Shown: one piece after another, positions 48,304 through 56,167 of the stretch
Layout: every line of letters begins with the position of its first letter
How positions within the stretch are numbered: position 1 is the stretch's first letter
Source: Candidatus Bostrichicola ureolyticus
Lineage (GTDB): Bacteria; Bacteroidota; Bacteroidia; Flavobacteriales; Blattabacteriaceae
DNA length: 64,000 nt
Reading direction: 5' to 3'
Assembly (NCBI GenBank): GCA_029851125.1
Contig: CP100319.1
Coordinates: 201,762-265,761 of the forward strand
The notes under the pieces: generated by a model
Database searches by the model: none
What the model was told of the DNA's origin: nothing
Seen by the model: only the letters and a program-made list of their open reading frames with translations
Translations under genes and position numbers: made by a program

Positions 48304-48753
48304 ATGATACTTAATAAAAAAATTTCATATAAATATAATTTATATGAAGAATATATTGCTGGAATACAATTATTAGGAACTGAAATTAAGTCAATTAGAC
48401 AATATAAAGTAAGTATATCTGAAAGTTATTGTCAAATAAAAAATGAAGAATTATATATAATTAATATGCATATAGCTGAATATAAATTTGGAACGTATCT
48501 TAATCATGATCCTAAAAGAGAAAGAAAACTACTTTTGCAAAAAAAAGAATTATTAAGATTAAAACGAAAATTAAAAGATTCAGGAATTACTATTATTCCT
48601 TTTAAATTATTTTTTAATAAAAAAGGTTATGCAAAATTGCAAATATTTTTAGCAAAAGGAAAAAAAAATTATGATAAACGAAAATTTCTTAAAGAAAAAG
48701 AAATAAAAATTCTTAAAGAAAAAGAAATAAAAAATTATTTAAATAAATATTAA
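48304..48753 (+). CDS. smpB: tmRNA-binding protein SmpB
   Basis: Partner of tmRNA in rescue of ribosomes stalled on mRNAs without stop codons. The 149 residues keep the oligonucleotide-binding barrel, including GIQLLGTEIKSIRQYKVSI, the ELYIINMHIAEY strand and the HDPKRERKLLLQKKEL segment. The tail that enters the decoding site is extended by a 24-bp tandem duplication (48687-48734) encoding two near-identical LKEKEIK units. The tmRNA gene itself is not in the window. It starts 3 bases after ychF. Confidence 0.95.
   Translation: MILNKKISYKYNLYEEYIAGIQLLGTEIKSIRQYKVSISESYCQIKNEELYIINMHIAEYKFGTYLNHDPKRERKLLLQKKELLRLKRKLKDSGITIIPFKLFFNKKGYAKLQIFLAKGKKNYDKRKFLKEKEIKILKEKEIKNYLNKY
48687..48734 (+). 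repeat. 24-bp tandem duplication in the smpB tail
   Basis: Two copies of TCTTAAAGAAAAAGAAATAA followed by AAA and T or A, differing only at the last base. They are in frame and double the LKEKEIK unit. Confidence 0.9.
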
Positions 48754-48813
48754 TTTTTTTTTGATTAAAAATAATAATATATTATATATATATATAAATA
48801 AAATATATATATT

Positions 48814-49140
48814 ATGAAAAAAATAATATCATTCATATTAACTATATCATTATTAAATATAGGAATATTGCATTCAGAAACTAATGTTAATAATGTTCTA
48901 GGAAACAAAGATAAAGAAGTTGAAATAAATTTTGACAAAATAACAGGTATATCTATTTCAGAAATTCTTAATATAATCAAAGAAAAAATTCTTCAAGCTA
49001 AAACTAAAAAAGAAGCTAAAACTAAAAAAGAAGCTGAAGCTAAAGCTAAAAAAGAAGCTGAAGCTAAAGCTAAAAAAGAAGCTGAAGCTCTAGAAAGAGA
49101 AGAAGCTGAATCTGCTATATCTGGTAAAGCTTTAATTTAG
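48814..49140 (+). CDS. Orphan secreted Lys/Ala/Glu repeat protein
   Basis: Not recognised. The 108 residues begin with a convincing signal peptide: KK, then a hydrophobic stretch IISFILTISLLNIGIL, with possible cleavage near HSE (residues 20-22). A short unique part follows (about 23-61), then in-frame repeats: two 6-residue AKTKKE units (48997-49032) and two 8-residue AEAKAKKE units (49033-49080). The Lys/Glu/Ala pattern suggests a long charged helix, as in TolA-like linkers. The stop at 49138 falls within a degenerate repeat that continues in the same frame past the stop. It lies 60 bases after smpB. Confidence 0.6.
   Translation: MKKIISFILTISLLNIGILHSETNVNNVLGNKDKEVEINFDKITGISISEILNIIKEKILQAKTKKEAKTKKEAEAKAKKEAEAKAKKEAEALEREEAESAISGKALI
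48997..49080 (+). repeat. Tandem repeats in the orphan secreted gene
   Basis: Two 18-bp units (GCTAAAACTAAAAAAGAA) followed by two 24-bp units (GCTGAAGCTAAAGCTAAAAA plus AGAA), all in frame. The 24-bp unit looks like an expansion of the 18-bp one. Confidence 0.9.
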
Positions 49141-49215
49141 AGAAGAAGCTCTATAATAAGCTGCTAAATCTGGTAAAGCTTTATCTCAATTTTTAGAGAA
49201 GAAGCTGCTAAATAA
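49096..49215 (+). repeat. Degenerate direct repeats across the orphan gene's stop
   Basis: AGAGAAGAAGCT occurs at 49096, 49139 and 49195. Between copies, ATCTGGTAAAGCTTTA is shared by copies 1 and 2. Copy 2 carries TAATAA in the reading frame. This 3' region looks like a former, longer coding end broken by stops; apart from it I see no gene between 49141 and 49309. Confidence 0.75.
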
Positions 49216-49250
49216 AAAATATAAATTTTATATGTTTTTAAGAAAAAACT

Positions 49251-49304
49251 AAAAAAAATATAAATTTTATATGTTTTTTTTCATATAAAATTTATATTTT
49301 TTTT
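49251..49304 (+). terminator. Perfect 23-bp hairpin after the orphan gene
   Basis: The arms 49251-49273 (A8 then TATAAATTTTATATG) and 49282-49304 (its exact complement, ending in T8) flank a loop of eight T. It ends in a T-run and precedes tRNA-Val, so it can act as an intrinsic terminator in either direction. The core of the left arm is also present as a direct repeat at 49214-49234, before the hairpin. Confidence 0.7.
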
Positions 49305-49309
49305 TATAT

Positions 49310-49384
49310 GGACATTTAGCTCAGTTGGTTTAGAGCGTTACTTTGACAGAGTAAAGGTCGTCGGTTCGACTCCGATAATGTCCA
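49310..49384 (+). tRNA. tRNA-Val(GAC)
   Basis: A 75-nt cloverleaf: acceptor GGACATT / AATGTCC with discriminator A, anticodon loop TTGACAG (anticodon GAC) and T-loop TTCGACT. It is divergent in strand from the three tRNAs that follow. No full CCA is encoded. Confidence 0.95.
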
Positions 49385-49413
49385 CTGTTTGGTATGTTGT
49401 AATTTATGTGATG

Positions 49414-49487
49414 TGGTCACGGCAGGATTCGAACCTGCGACCGACTGCTTAGAAGGCAGTTGCTCTATCCTACTGAGCTACGTAACC
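49414..49487 (-). tRNA. tRNA-Arg(TCT)
   Basis: A 74-nt cloverleaf: acceptor GGTTACG / CGTGACC with discriminator A, anticodon loop CTTCTAA (anticodon TCT) and T-loop TTCGAAT. Third member of a minus-strand tRNA cluster Ser-Pro-Arg. Confidence 0.96.
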
Positions 49488-49504
49488 AAAAATAAATTGG
49501 TATG

Positions 49505-49579
49505 TCGGGGTGGTAGGATTTGAACCTACGATTTCCTGGTCCCAAACCAGGCGCGATAACCGGACTACGCTACACCCCG
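49505..49579 (-). tRNA. tRNA-Pro(TGG)
   Basis: A 75-nt cloverleaf: acceptor CGGGGTG / CACCCCG with discriminator A, anticodon loop TTTGGGA (anticodon TGG) and T-loop TTCAAAT. The C1-G72 pair fits bacterial tRNA-Pro. Confidence 0.96.
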
Positions 49580-49586
49580 AAGAAAG

Positions 49587-49673
49587 CGGAGAGTGTGGGA
49601 TTCGAACCCACGCAGTATATATTATTACTGACAGTTTAGCAAACTGTTCCGTTAACCACTCCGGCAACTCTCC
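49587..49673 (-). tRNA. tRNA-Ser(GCT)
   Basis: An 87-nt class II tRNA: acceptor GGAGAGT / ACTCTCC with discriminator G, anticodon loop TTGCTAA (anticodon GCT), an AT-rich long variable arm and T-loop TTCGAAT. First gene of the minus-strand tRNA cluster. Confidence 0.96.
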
Positions 49674-49702
49674 TTAATAAATATAATAATATAATAATAT
49701 AT

Positions 49703-50728
49703 ATGAAACATCAAATTATATTGGGAATTGAATCATCATGTGATGAGACATCTGCGGCTTTAATTAAAAATAATAAAATATTATCTCATATTATATATTC
49801 CCAAGATGTTCATAAAATATACGGTGGAGTAGTTCCTGAATTAGCTTCTAGATCACATCAAATAAATATTATTCCAATAATAAATAAAACAATATTATTA
49901 GCAAATATTAATAAAAATGAAATAAATGCTGTAGCTTTTACTAGGGGTCCTGGTCTTATGGGATCTTTATTAGTTGGAGCATCTTTGGCAAAATCGTTTG
50001 CTATATCATTAGGAATTCCTATTATAGGAATTCATCATGAACAAGCACATATTTTAGCACATTTTATAAACGGTATTCATAAATATCCACCTAAATTTCC
50101 ATTTTTATGTTTAACAGTAAGTGGTGGACATACAAAAATTGTTAAAGTTAATGATTTTTTTGAAATGACTGTTTTGGGTAATACTATTGATGATACAGCT
50201 GGAGAAGCTTTTGATAAAATTGCTAGAATATGTGGATTAGGTTATCCTGGTGGACAATTAATTAATTTTTATGCAAAAAAAGGGAATCCTACAAAATTTT
50301 GTTTTTCAAAACCGAAAGTTTCTGGACTAAATTTTAGTTTTAGTGGATTAAAAACACATATATTATATTTTTTGGAAAAAAAATTAAAAAAAGATTCTAA
50401 TTTTATTAAAAATAATATACATGATATATGTGCATCTTTACAACAAACTATTATAGATATTTTATTAGAAAAAATAAAATTAGCTTCACTAAATTTTAAT
50501 ATTGATAGAATAGTATTATCTGGAGGAGTTTCAGCTAATACTGAGTTCCGAAAACAATTTATTCAAACTGCTTTAAAACAAAATATGAAACCATATATTC
50601 TTCCATTTGAATATACTAAAGATAATGCAGCAATGATTGCTATGGTAGGTCAATTAAAATGTGACCGTAAATTATTTGATTCTTTAAATATTACACCTTG
50701 TGCTAGATATGATTTAAAATCAATATGA
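49703..50728 (+). CDS. tsaD: tRNA N6-threonylcarbamoyladenosine synthase subunit TsaD
   Basis: Transfers threonylcarbamoyl to A37 of ANN-decoding tRNAs. The 341-residue ASKHA-fold protein has GIESSCDETSAAL at its start, metal-binding histidines in HHEQAH near residue 111, the nucleotide-binding SGGHTKIV near 138 and SGGVSANTEFR near 273. Its stop overlaps the rsmE start (ATGA). Confidence 0.96.
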   Translation: MKHQIILGIESSCDETSAALIKNNKILSHIIYSQDVHKIYGGVVPELASRSHQINIIPIINKTILLANINKNEINAVAFTRGPGLMGSLLVGASLAKSFAISLGIPIIGIHHEQAHILAHFINGIHKYPPKFPFLCLTVSGGHTKIVKVNDFFEMTVLGNTIDDTAGEAFDKIARICGLGYPGGQLINFYAKKGNPTKFCFSKPKVSGLNFSFSGLKTHILYFLEKKLKKDSNFIKNNIHDICASLQQTIIDILLEKIKLASLNFNIDRIVLSGGVSANTEFRKQFIQTALKQNMKPYILPFEYTKDNAAMIAMVGQLKCDRKLFDSLNITPCARYDLKSI

Positions 50729-51435
50729 AATTATTTTTTTTAGAAAAAAAAAATGATTCTATGATAGAATTAAATAAACAAGATAGCTATCATATAAATA
50801 CAGTATTACGTATGCATCCAGGTAAAGAAATTTTTGTTACAAATGGATATGGTGATTTGTGGAAAGCAATTATTCATTCAATTATTAATGGAATCGTAAA
50901 AGCAAAACCTATAATGCATTATCCAGAATATAATAAAAAAAAATATTGGGTACATATAGGAATATCTTTAATTAAATCTATTGATCGATTTGAATGGTTT
51001 TTAGAAAAAGCTACTGAATTAGGTGTTGATGAAGTAACACCTTTAATATGTAAAAATTCTGAAAGAAAAAAAATTAATATAATTAGAGGAATTAAAATTA
51101 TTCGTTCAGCAGCCAAACAATCATTTAGAACATATATTCCTATTATAAATAATGTTAGTATGTTTAATACATTTATTTCATCTATGAATAATTATAATTC
51201 TAAATTTATTGCACATTGTAATACTAATTTTAACAGAAAAGTTTTTAACGAAGTCATTCAAAATACAAAAAAATATATAATTTTAATTGGTCCAGAAGGT
51301 GATTTTTCTAGTGAAGAAATTAATCAAGCATTGAATTTTAATTGGAATAGCATAAGTTTAGGAAATATTAGATTAAGAGTAGAAACAGCTGGATTAGTTG
51401 CTTTACATACTTTATTATTAAAGTATAATAGTTAA
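50725..51435 (+). CDS. rsmE: 16S rRNA (uracil1498-N3) methyltransferase RsmE
   Basis: SPOUT methyltransferase of 236 residues. An N-terminal PUA-like part (HINTVLRMHPG) is followed by the family's KATELGVDEVTPLICKNSER segment near residue 96 and the SAM site LIGPEGDFSSEEI near 190 with LRVETAGLVAL. It is coupled to tsaD by a 4-base overlap and overlaps the convergent rpmE2 by 4 bases. Confidence 0.94.
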   Translation: MKLFFLEKKNDSMIELNKQDSYHINTVLRMHPGKEIFVTNGYGDLWKAIIHSIINGIVKAKPIMHYPEYNKKKYWVHIGISLIKSIDRFEWFLEKATELGVDEVTPLICKNSERKKINIIRGIKIIRSAAKQSFRTYIPIINNVSMFNTFISSMNNYNSKFIAHCNTNFNRKVFNEVIQNTKKYIILIGPEGDFSSEEINQALNFNWNSISLGNIRLRVETAGLVALHTLLLKYNS

Positions 51436-51677
51436 TGTTTTTTATATTTTTTAATAAATTTTTCAATTCTACCAGCTGTATCTACATATTTCATTTTTCC
51501 AGTAAAAAAAGGATGAGAATAACTAGAAATATCAAGTTTATACAAAGGATATTCTATATTATTAATTTTTAGAGTAGATTTTGTTTGAATTGTAGATCTG
51601 CATATAAAAGTATTATTAGTACTAGTATCTTTAAATACTACAAGTCTGTAATTTTTAGGATGTATATTTTTTTTCAT
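51432..51677 (-). CDS. rpmE2: 50S ribosomal protein L31 type B
   Basis: An 81-residue ribosomal protein beginning MKKNIHPKNYRLVVFKD, with FICRSTIQTK and SHPFFTGKMKYVDTAGRIEKF. It lacks the CxxC zinc motif of the type A protein, which identifies type B. It is single-gene and minus-strand between rsmE and menG. Confidence 0.95.
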   Translation of the reverse strand: MKKNIHPKNYRLVVFKDTSTNNTFICRSTIQTKSTLKINNIEYPLYKLDISSYSHPFFTGKMKYVDTAGRIEKFIKKYKKH

Positions 51678-51694
51678 TGAAAAAATTTTTAATA

Positions 51695-52429
51695 ATGTAT
51701 AATATAATGAAACCGTATGAAAATCAAAATACGACTAAACAAGAACAAATAGAACATATGTTTAATTGTATTTCACATAAATATGATATAATTAATCGTA
51801 TTATATCATTTAGAATGGATATTTTATGGCGTAAACAAGTTGTAAATATAGCACAAAAATTTTATCACAAAAAAATATTAGATGTAGCTACAGGTACTGG
51901 TGATTTGGCAATAATGTTAGCAAAATATTTACCATCTGCTAATATTGTAGGTATAGATATTTCTGATGAAATGTTAAAAATATGCATTAAAAAAATTTTT
52001 AATAAAGGATTTCAAAATCGCATTAAAGTATTTAAAGGTAATTCTAATAATATTGTTTTTAATAATGAGTCATTTGACATAATAACTATAGCTTTTGGTA
52101 TACGAAATTTATATTATCCTGATCAAAGTTTAAAAGAAATGTTTAGAGTGTTAAAACATGGAGGAAAATTGATTATTTTAGAATTTTCTAGACCAAAAAA
52201 TAGTATTATAAGATTTTTATATGAATTATATTTTTATTACATAAAATGTATTGGAAATATTATTTCTAATAATAAATTAGCTTATAAATATTTATATAAA
52301 TCTATAAAATATTTTGCATATAATGGTGGTTATATGGAAAAATTACTTAGTAATTGTGGATTTATAAATTTATATACGTTACCATTAACTTTTGGTATTG
52401 TTTCTATATATTTTGCTGAAAAAGGTTAA
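51695..52429 (+). CDS. menG: Demethylmenaquinone methyltransferase
   Basis: UbiE/MenG family, last step of menaquinone synthesis. From ATG 51695 it has 244 residues; another ATG at 51707 also fits, and the TTG at 51677 that overlaps rpmE2 is less likely. The family N-terminus KQEQIEHMFNCISHKYD, SAM motif LDVATGTGDLAIML and AFGIRNLYYPDQSLKEMFRV segments (about 120-139) are intact. With no ubiquinone expected in this phylum, menaquinone is the likely product; this fits NDH-2 at 1-1076. Confidence 0.92.
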   Translation: MYNIMKPYENQNTTKQEQIEHMFNCISHKYDIINRIISFRMDILWRKQVVNIAQKFYHKKILDVATGTGDLAIMLAKYLPSANIVGIDISDEMLKICIKKIFNKGFQNRIKVFKGNSNNIVFNNESFDIITIAFGIRNLYYPDQSLKEMFRVLKHGGKLIILEFSRPKNSIIRFLYELYFYYIKCIGNIISNNKLAYKYLYKSIKYFAYNGGYMEKLLSNCGFINLYTLPLTFGIVSIYFAEKG

Positions 52430-52472
52430 AATAGTTTAAATAAAAAATACTTATTTTAAATAAAAAAAATTA

Positions 52473-52742
52473 ATGAATTTAACAAAAGAAAAAAAAGAAG
52501 AAATATTTGAAAAATATGGTAAATCTAAATCAGATACAGGTTCAATAAAAGGACAAATTGCAGTATTAACTTATCGTATAGCTTATTTAAGTGAACATCT
52601 TAAAAAGAATAAAAAAGATTTTAATAGTGAAAGAGCGTTAGTTAAATTAGTTTGTAAGAGAAAACGATTACTTAAATATATTGAAAATATAAGTTTATAT
52701 CTTTATAAAGAAACTATAAATGAACTAGGAATTAGAAAATAA
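52473..52742 (+). CDS. rpsO: 30S ribosomal protein S15
   Basis: An 89-residue protein with KYGKSKSDTGSIKGQIAVLT and the helix LSEHLKKNKKDFNSERALVK-type segment (residues 39-58) of S15. It is followed 5 bases later by pnp, the widely conserved rpsO-pnp pairing. Confidence 0.96.
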   Translation: MNLTKEKKEEIFEKYGKSKSDTGSIKGQIAVLTYRIAYLSEHLKKNKKDFNSERALVKLVCKRKRLLKYIENISLYLYKETINELGIRK

Positions 52743-52747
52743 ATAAT

Positions 52748-54856
52748 ATGAAAGTTATACAAGAAAAGATTTTATTAAAAGATGGTAGGACTATTATATT
52801 AGAAACTGGAAAAATAGCTAGACAAGCCAATGGTTCAGTTATAGTACGTATGGGTAATACTATGTTACTAGCTACTGTAGTTATAGGTCAAGAATCTAAA
52901 AAAGAAGTAGATTTTTTACCGTTAATAGTAGATTATAGAGAAAAATATTCTGCTGGAGGAAAAATTCCAGGAGGATTTTTTAAACGTGAAGGTAGACATT
53001 CTGATGAGGAAATTTTAACAATGCGTTTAGTAGATCGTGTATTACGTCCTCTTTTTCCTAAAAATTTTTATAAAGAAATACAAATTATGATTTCATTGTT
53101 ATCATATGATAAAGATGTATTACCAGATAATTTAGCAGGATTAGCTGCTTCAGCAGCATTAACAATATCAAGAATACCATTTTTTGGACCAATATCAGAA
53201 GTTCGTATTATACGTATAGAAAATAAATTCATTATAAATCCTGGAATAGAACAATTAAAAAAAGCCAATATAGATTTAGTAGTTGGTGCTTCTAAAGATT
53301 CTATTATTATGGTTGAAGGGGAAATGAAAGAAATTTCAGAAATTGATTTAATTAATGCTATTAAAGAAGCACACAAAGATATAAAATTACAAATAGATGC
53401 TCAAAATCGTTTACTTGAAAAAGTAAATCCCAAATCTAATACAGAAGTAATTACTGATAATAATGATAATAATACAATTAAAGAAAAACTTTTATTTTTT
53501 TCTAAAAAAAAACTTTATGAAGTTTATAAAAAAAAATTAAATAAACAGGATCGTTCAGAAAATTATTATAATATTTTAAAAGAATTTAAAAATAGTATTT
53601 CAGAAACAGAATTACAAGAACAAGAATTACTTATTGATCAATATTATGAAGAAATTAAAAAAGAATTATTTCGTACAATTATATTAAAAGAAGGTATTCG
53701 TTTAGATGGTCGTACTTATAAAGAAATTCGTAAAATATGGTGTGAAGTAAATTGTCTTCCAGGAGTTCATGGTTCAGCTTTATTTACTCGTGGAGAAACT
53801 CAATCATTAACTACCATAACTTTAGGTTCCTCTTTAGATGTTAATAGGATAGATAATGCTATTATGGAAGATAAAGAAAAATTTTACTTACATTATAATT
53901 TTCTTCCTTTTTCTACTAGGGAAATTCGTCCTATTAGAGGAGTATCACGACGTGAAATTGGACATGGTAATTTAGCTAAACGTGCATTAAAAAATGTTAT
54001 TCCTACTAATATACCTTATACTATTCGTGTAGTATCAGATATTTTAGAATCTAATGGATCATCTTCTATGGCTACTGTTTGTGCTAGTTCATTAGCTTTA
54101 ATGGATGCAGGGATATCTATAAAAAATCCAGTTTCAGGAATTGCTATGGGATTAATAATTGATAATATTACAGGAAAATATATAATATTATCAGATATTT
54201 TAGGTGATGAAGATTATATAGGTGATATGGATTTAAAAATTACAGGTACTAATAATGGACTGACATCTTGTCAAATGGATATTAAAATTAATGGTTTATC
54301 ATATAATATTTTAGAGACAGCTCTTTTTCAAGCAAAAGAAGGTTATTTATATATTTTGAACAAAATGCTTAATACTATTCCTGAACCTAGAAAATATTTA
54401 AAGCCTAATGCTCCTAAAATTTATACTTTTAATATTCCTAAAAAATTTATAGGTTCTGTTATTGGACCTAATGGTAGAATTATTCAACAAATACAATTGG
54501 ATACAAATACTAGTATATCAATTGAAGAAAAAGATAATTTAGGTATTGTTGAAATTTTAGGAAAAGAATATTCTAAAATAGAAGAAGCAGTTAATAAAAT
54601 TAAAAAAATAGTATTTATTCCTGAAGTTGGAAAAATATATAAAGCAAAAGTTAAATCTATTAAAGAATTTGGAGCATTTCTTGAATTATCTAAAGGAATT
54701 GAAGGATTACTTCATATTTCTGAAATAGAACATAAAAGATTAAAAAAAGTAGAAGATGTATTGCAAATAGGTGATGAAATCAAAGTAAAATTATTAGATA
54801 TAGATAATGGCAAGATTAGATTATCACGCAAAATATTAATACCTAAAAATAAATAA
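52748..54856 (+). CDS. pnp: Polyribonucleotide nucleotidyltransferase (PNPase)
   Basis: Phosphorolytic 3'-5' exoribonuclease of 702 residues. Two RNase PH domains (roughly 1-220 and 310-540) flank an all-alpha linker; the catalytic GDEDYIGDMDLKITGT lies near residue 485. A KH domain (IGSVIGPNGRIIQQIQ, near 573) and an S1 domain (KVKSIKEFGAFLELSKGIEGLL, from about 634) finish the protein. It sits in rpsO-pnp-rpoD. Confidence 0.97.
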   Translation: MKVIQEKILLKDGRTIILETGKIARQANGSVIVRMGNTMLLATVVIGQESKKEVDFLPLIVDYREKYSAGGKIPGGFFKREGRHSDEEILTMRLVDRVLRPLFPKNFYKEIQIMISLLSYDKDVLPDNLAGLAASAALTISRIPFFGPISEVRIIRIENKFIINPGIEQLKKANIDLVVGASKDSIIMVEGEMKEISEIDLINAIKEAHKDIKLQIDAQNRLLEKVNPKSNTEVITDNNDNNTIKEKLLFFSKKKLYEVYKKKLNKQDRSENYYNILKEFKNSISETELQEQELLIDQYYEEIKKELFRTIILKEGIRLDGRTYKEIRKIWCEVNCLPGVHGSALFTRGETQSLTTITLGSSLDVNRIDNAIMEDKEKFYLHYNFLPFSTREIRPIRGVSRREIGHGNLAKRALKNVIPTNIPYTIRVVSDILESNGSSSMATVCASSLALMDAGISIKNPVSGIAMGLIIDNITGKYIILSDILGDEDYIGDMDLKITGTNNGLTSCQMDIKINGLSYNILETALFQAKEGYLYILNKMLNTIPEPRKYLKPNAPKIYTFNIPKKFIGSVIGPNGRIIQQIQLDTNTSISIEEKDNLGIVEILGKEYSKIEEAVNKIKKIVFIPEVGKIYKAKVKSIKEFGAFLELSKGIEGLLHISEIEHKRLKKVEDVLQIGDEIKVKLLDIDNGKIRLSRKILIPKNK

Positions 54857-54857
54857 T

Positions 54858-55757
54858 ATGAGACAGCTTAAAATAACTAAACAAGTCACTAATAGAGAGG
54901 CTGAATCATTAGATAAATATCTTCATGAAATTGGAAAAATTAATTTATTAACTCCTGAAGAAGAAATAAAATATGCACGTAAAATAAGATTAGGAATTCA
55001 AACCAATGCTACAAAATCAGAGAAAATAGCAGAAAAAATAGCATTAAAAAAACTTGTTGAAAGTAATTTACGTTTTGTTGTATCTGTTGCAAAACAATAT
55101 CAAAATCAAGGTTTAAGTCTATGTGATTTAATAAATGAAGGAAATGTAGGTCTTATTAAAGCAGCATTTCGTTTTGATGAGACTAAAGGATTTAAATTTA
55201 TATCTTATGCAGTATGGTGGATAAGACAATGTATTTTACAAGCTATAGCTGAACAATCTCGTCCTGTCCGTCAACCTACTAATAAACAAGGATTGAATAG
55301 TAGGGTTCATAAAGCTATTGCTAAATTAGAACAAGAATTACATAGATCACCATATATAGTAGAAATAGCTGAATTTTTAGATATGTTTGAAAAAGATGTA
55401 GAAGAATCTTTAAAAAATTCTGTACGACATGTTTCTATGGATGCTCCATTAATAGAAGGCGAAGATTCTAATTTATATGATGTAATAAAATATGATGAAT
55501 CGCCCAGTCCTGATATAAATTTAGAAAAAGAATCACTATGTCAAGAAATTGAAAGAGCACTTAATACACTTAATGAACGTGAACGTCTTGTAATTAAATT
55601 ATATTTTGGATTATGTGGTTGTACTCCAATGACATTAGAAGAAATAGGAATAGTTGCTAATTTAACTAGAGAACGTGTTAGACAAATACAAAATAATGCA
55701 TTAAAAAGATTAAAAAATCAATCTCGTAGTAAAAACTTATTAAATTATTTAAGATAA
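54858..55757 (+). CDS. rpoD: Primary sigma factor RpoD/SigA (short Bacteroidota form)
   Basis: The 299 residues match the short primary sigma factor of Bacteroidota, which lacks region 1.1 and the non-conserved insert. Region 1.2 appears as SLDKYLHEIGKINLLTPEEE, region 2 with NEGNVGLIKAAFRFD and the -10-melting FKFISYAVWWIRQ, and region 4.2 as TLEEIGIVANLTRERVRQIQ. It begins 1 base after pnp ends and stops 1 base from the convergent DUF3276 gene. Promoters here should follow the unusual -33/-7 pattern of the phylum. Confidence 0.95.
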   Translation: MRQLKITKQVTNREAESLDKYLHEIGKINLLTPEEEIKYARKIRLGIQTNATKSEKIAEKIALKKLVESNLRFVVSVAKQYQNQGLSLCDLINEGNVGLIKAAFRFDETKGFKFISYAVWWIRQCILQAIAEQSRPVRQPTNKQGLNSRVHKAIAKLEQELHRSPYIVEIAEFLDMFEKDVEESLKNSVRHVSMDAPLIEGEDSNLYDVIKYDESPSPDINLEKESLCQEIERALNTLNERERLVIKLYFGLCGCTPMTLEEIGIVANLTRERVRQIQNNALKRLKNQSRSKNLLNYLR

Positions 55758-55758
55758 A

Positions 55759-56085
55759 TTATTTGTTGGTTTGATCTTTATCTTTTTGTGAAACAAAATT
55801 TTTATTATGACGTTCTGAAATAACTTCTTTTCCTTTTTTTTCTAAAATGAATTCAATAACATTATTTAATATTTCTTTAAATTCTTGGAAATCTTCTTTG
55901 TATAAATAAATTTTATTTTTTTTAAATATTATTTCTCCATTTTCAGAAAAAAATCTTTTGCTTTCATTAATAGTTAAATAATAATCTCCAGCACGTGTTT
56001 CTTTAACATCAAAAAAATACGTACGATTACCAGATTTTAAAACGTTTGAATAAACCATATGTTTTATCTTACTTTTTTCGTCCAT
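55759..56085 (-). CDS. PUR-alpha-like DUF3276 protein
   Basis: A 108-residue protein with the core SNVLKSGNRTYFFDVKETRAGDYYLTINESKRF-type beta-sheet segment (residues 14-47) and a second EIIFKKNKIYLYKEDFQEF element. This small family is typical of Bacteroidota and resembles eukaryotic PUR-alpha nucleic-acid-binding repeats. A single-stranded DNA or RNA binding role is inferred from the family. The Lys/Glu-rich tail is likely disordered. Divergent from nusB across a spacer with a 48-bp palindrome. Confidence 0.85.
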   Translation of the reverse strand: MDEKSKIKHMVYSNVLKSGNRTYFFDVKETRAGDYYLTINESKRFFSENGEIIFKKNKIYLYKEDFQEFKEILNNVIEFILEKKGKEVISERHNKNFVSQKDKDQTNK

Positions 56086-56109
56086 TATACTTTTAGTTTA
56101 AGAATAATA

Positions 56110-56157
56110 TAAAAAATTTTATATATTTTTATATATAAAAATATATAAAATTTTTTA
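56110..56157. promoter_or_regulatory. 48-bp perfect palindrome in the DUF3276 / nusB divergent spacer
   Basis: Exact self-complement with no loop: left half TAAAAAATTTTATATATTTT plus TATA, right half its complement. It covers more than half of the 82-base spacer and contains both promoter regions. It could extrude a cruciform or form a 22-bp RNA stem in either leader. Confidence 0.65.
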
Positions 56158-56167
56158 AATATTAAAA

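Noticed and set aside
49470-49667. Minus-strand open frame of 65 codons across the tRNA cluster
   Set aside because: It is translated tRNA-Ser and tRNA-Pro sequence; the typical tRNA-derived string VGSNPTTPT gives it away.
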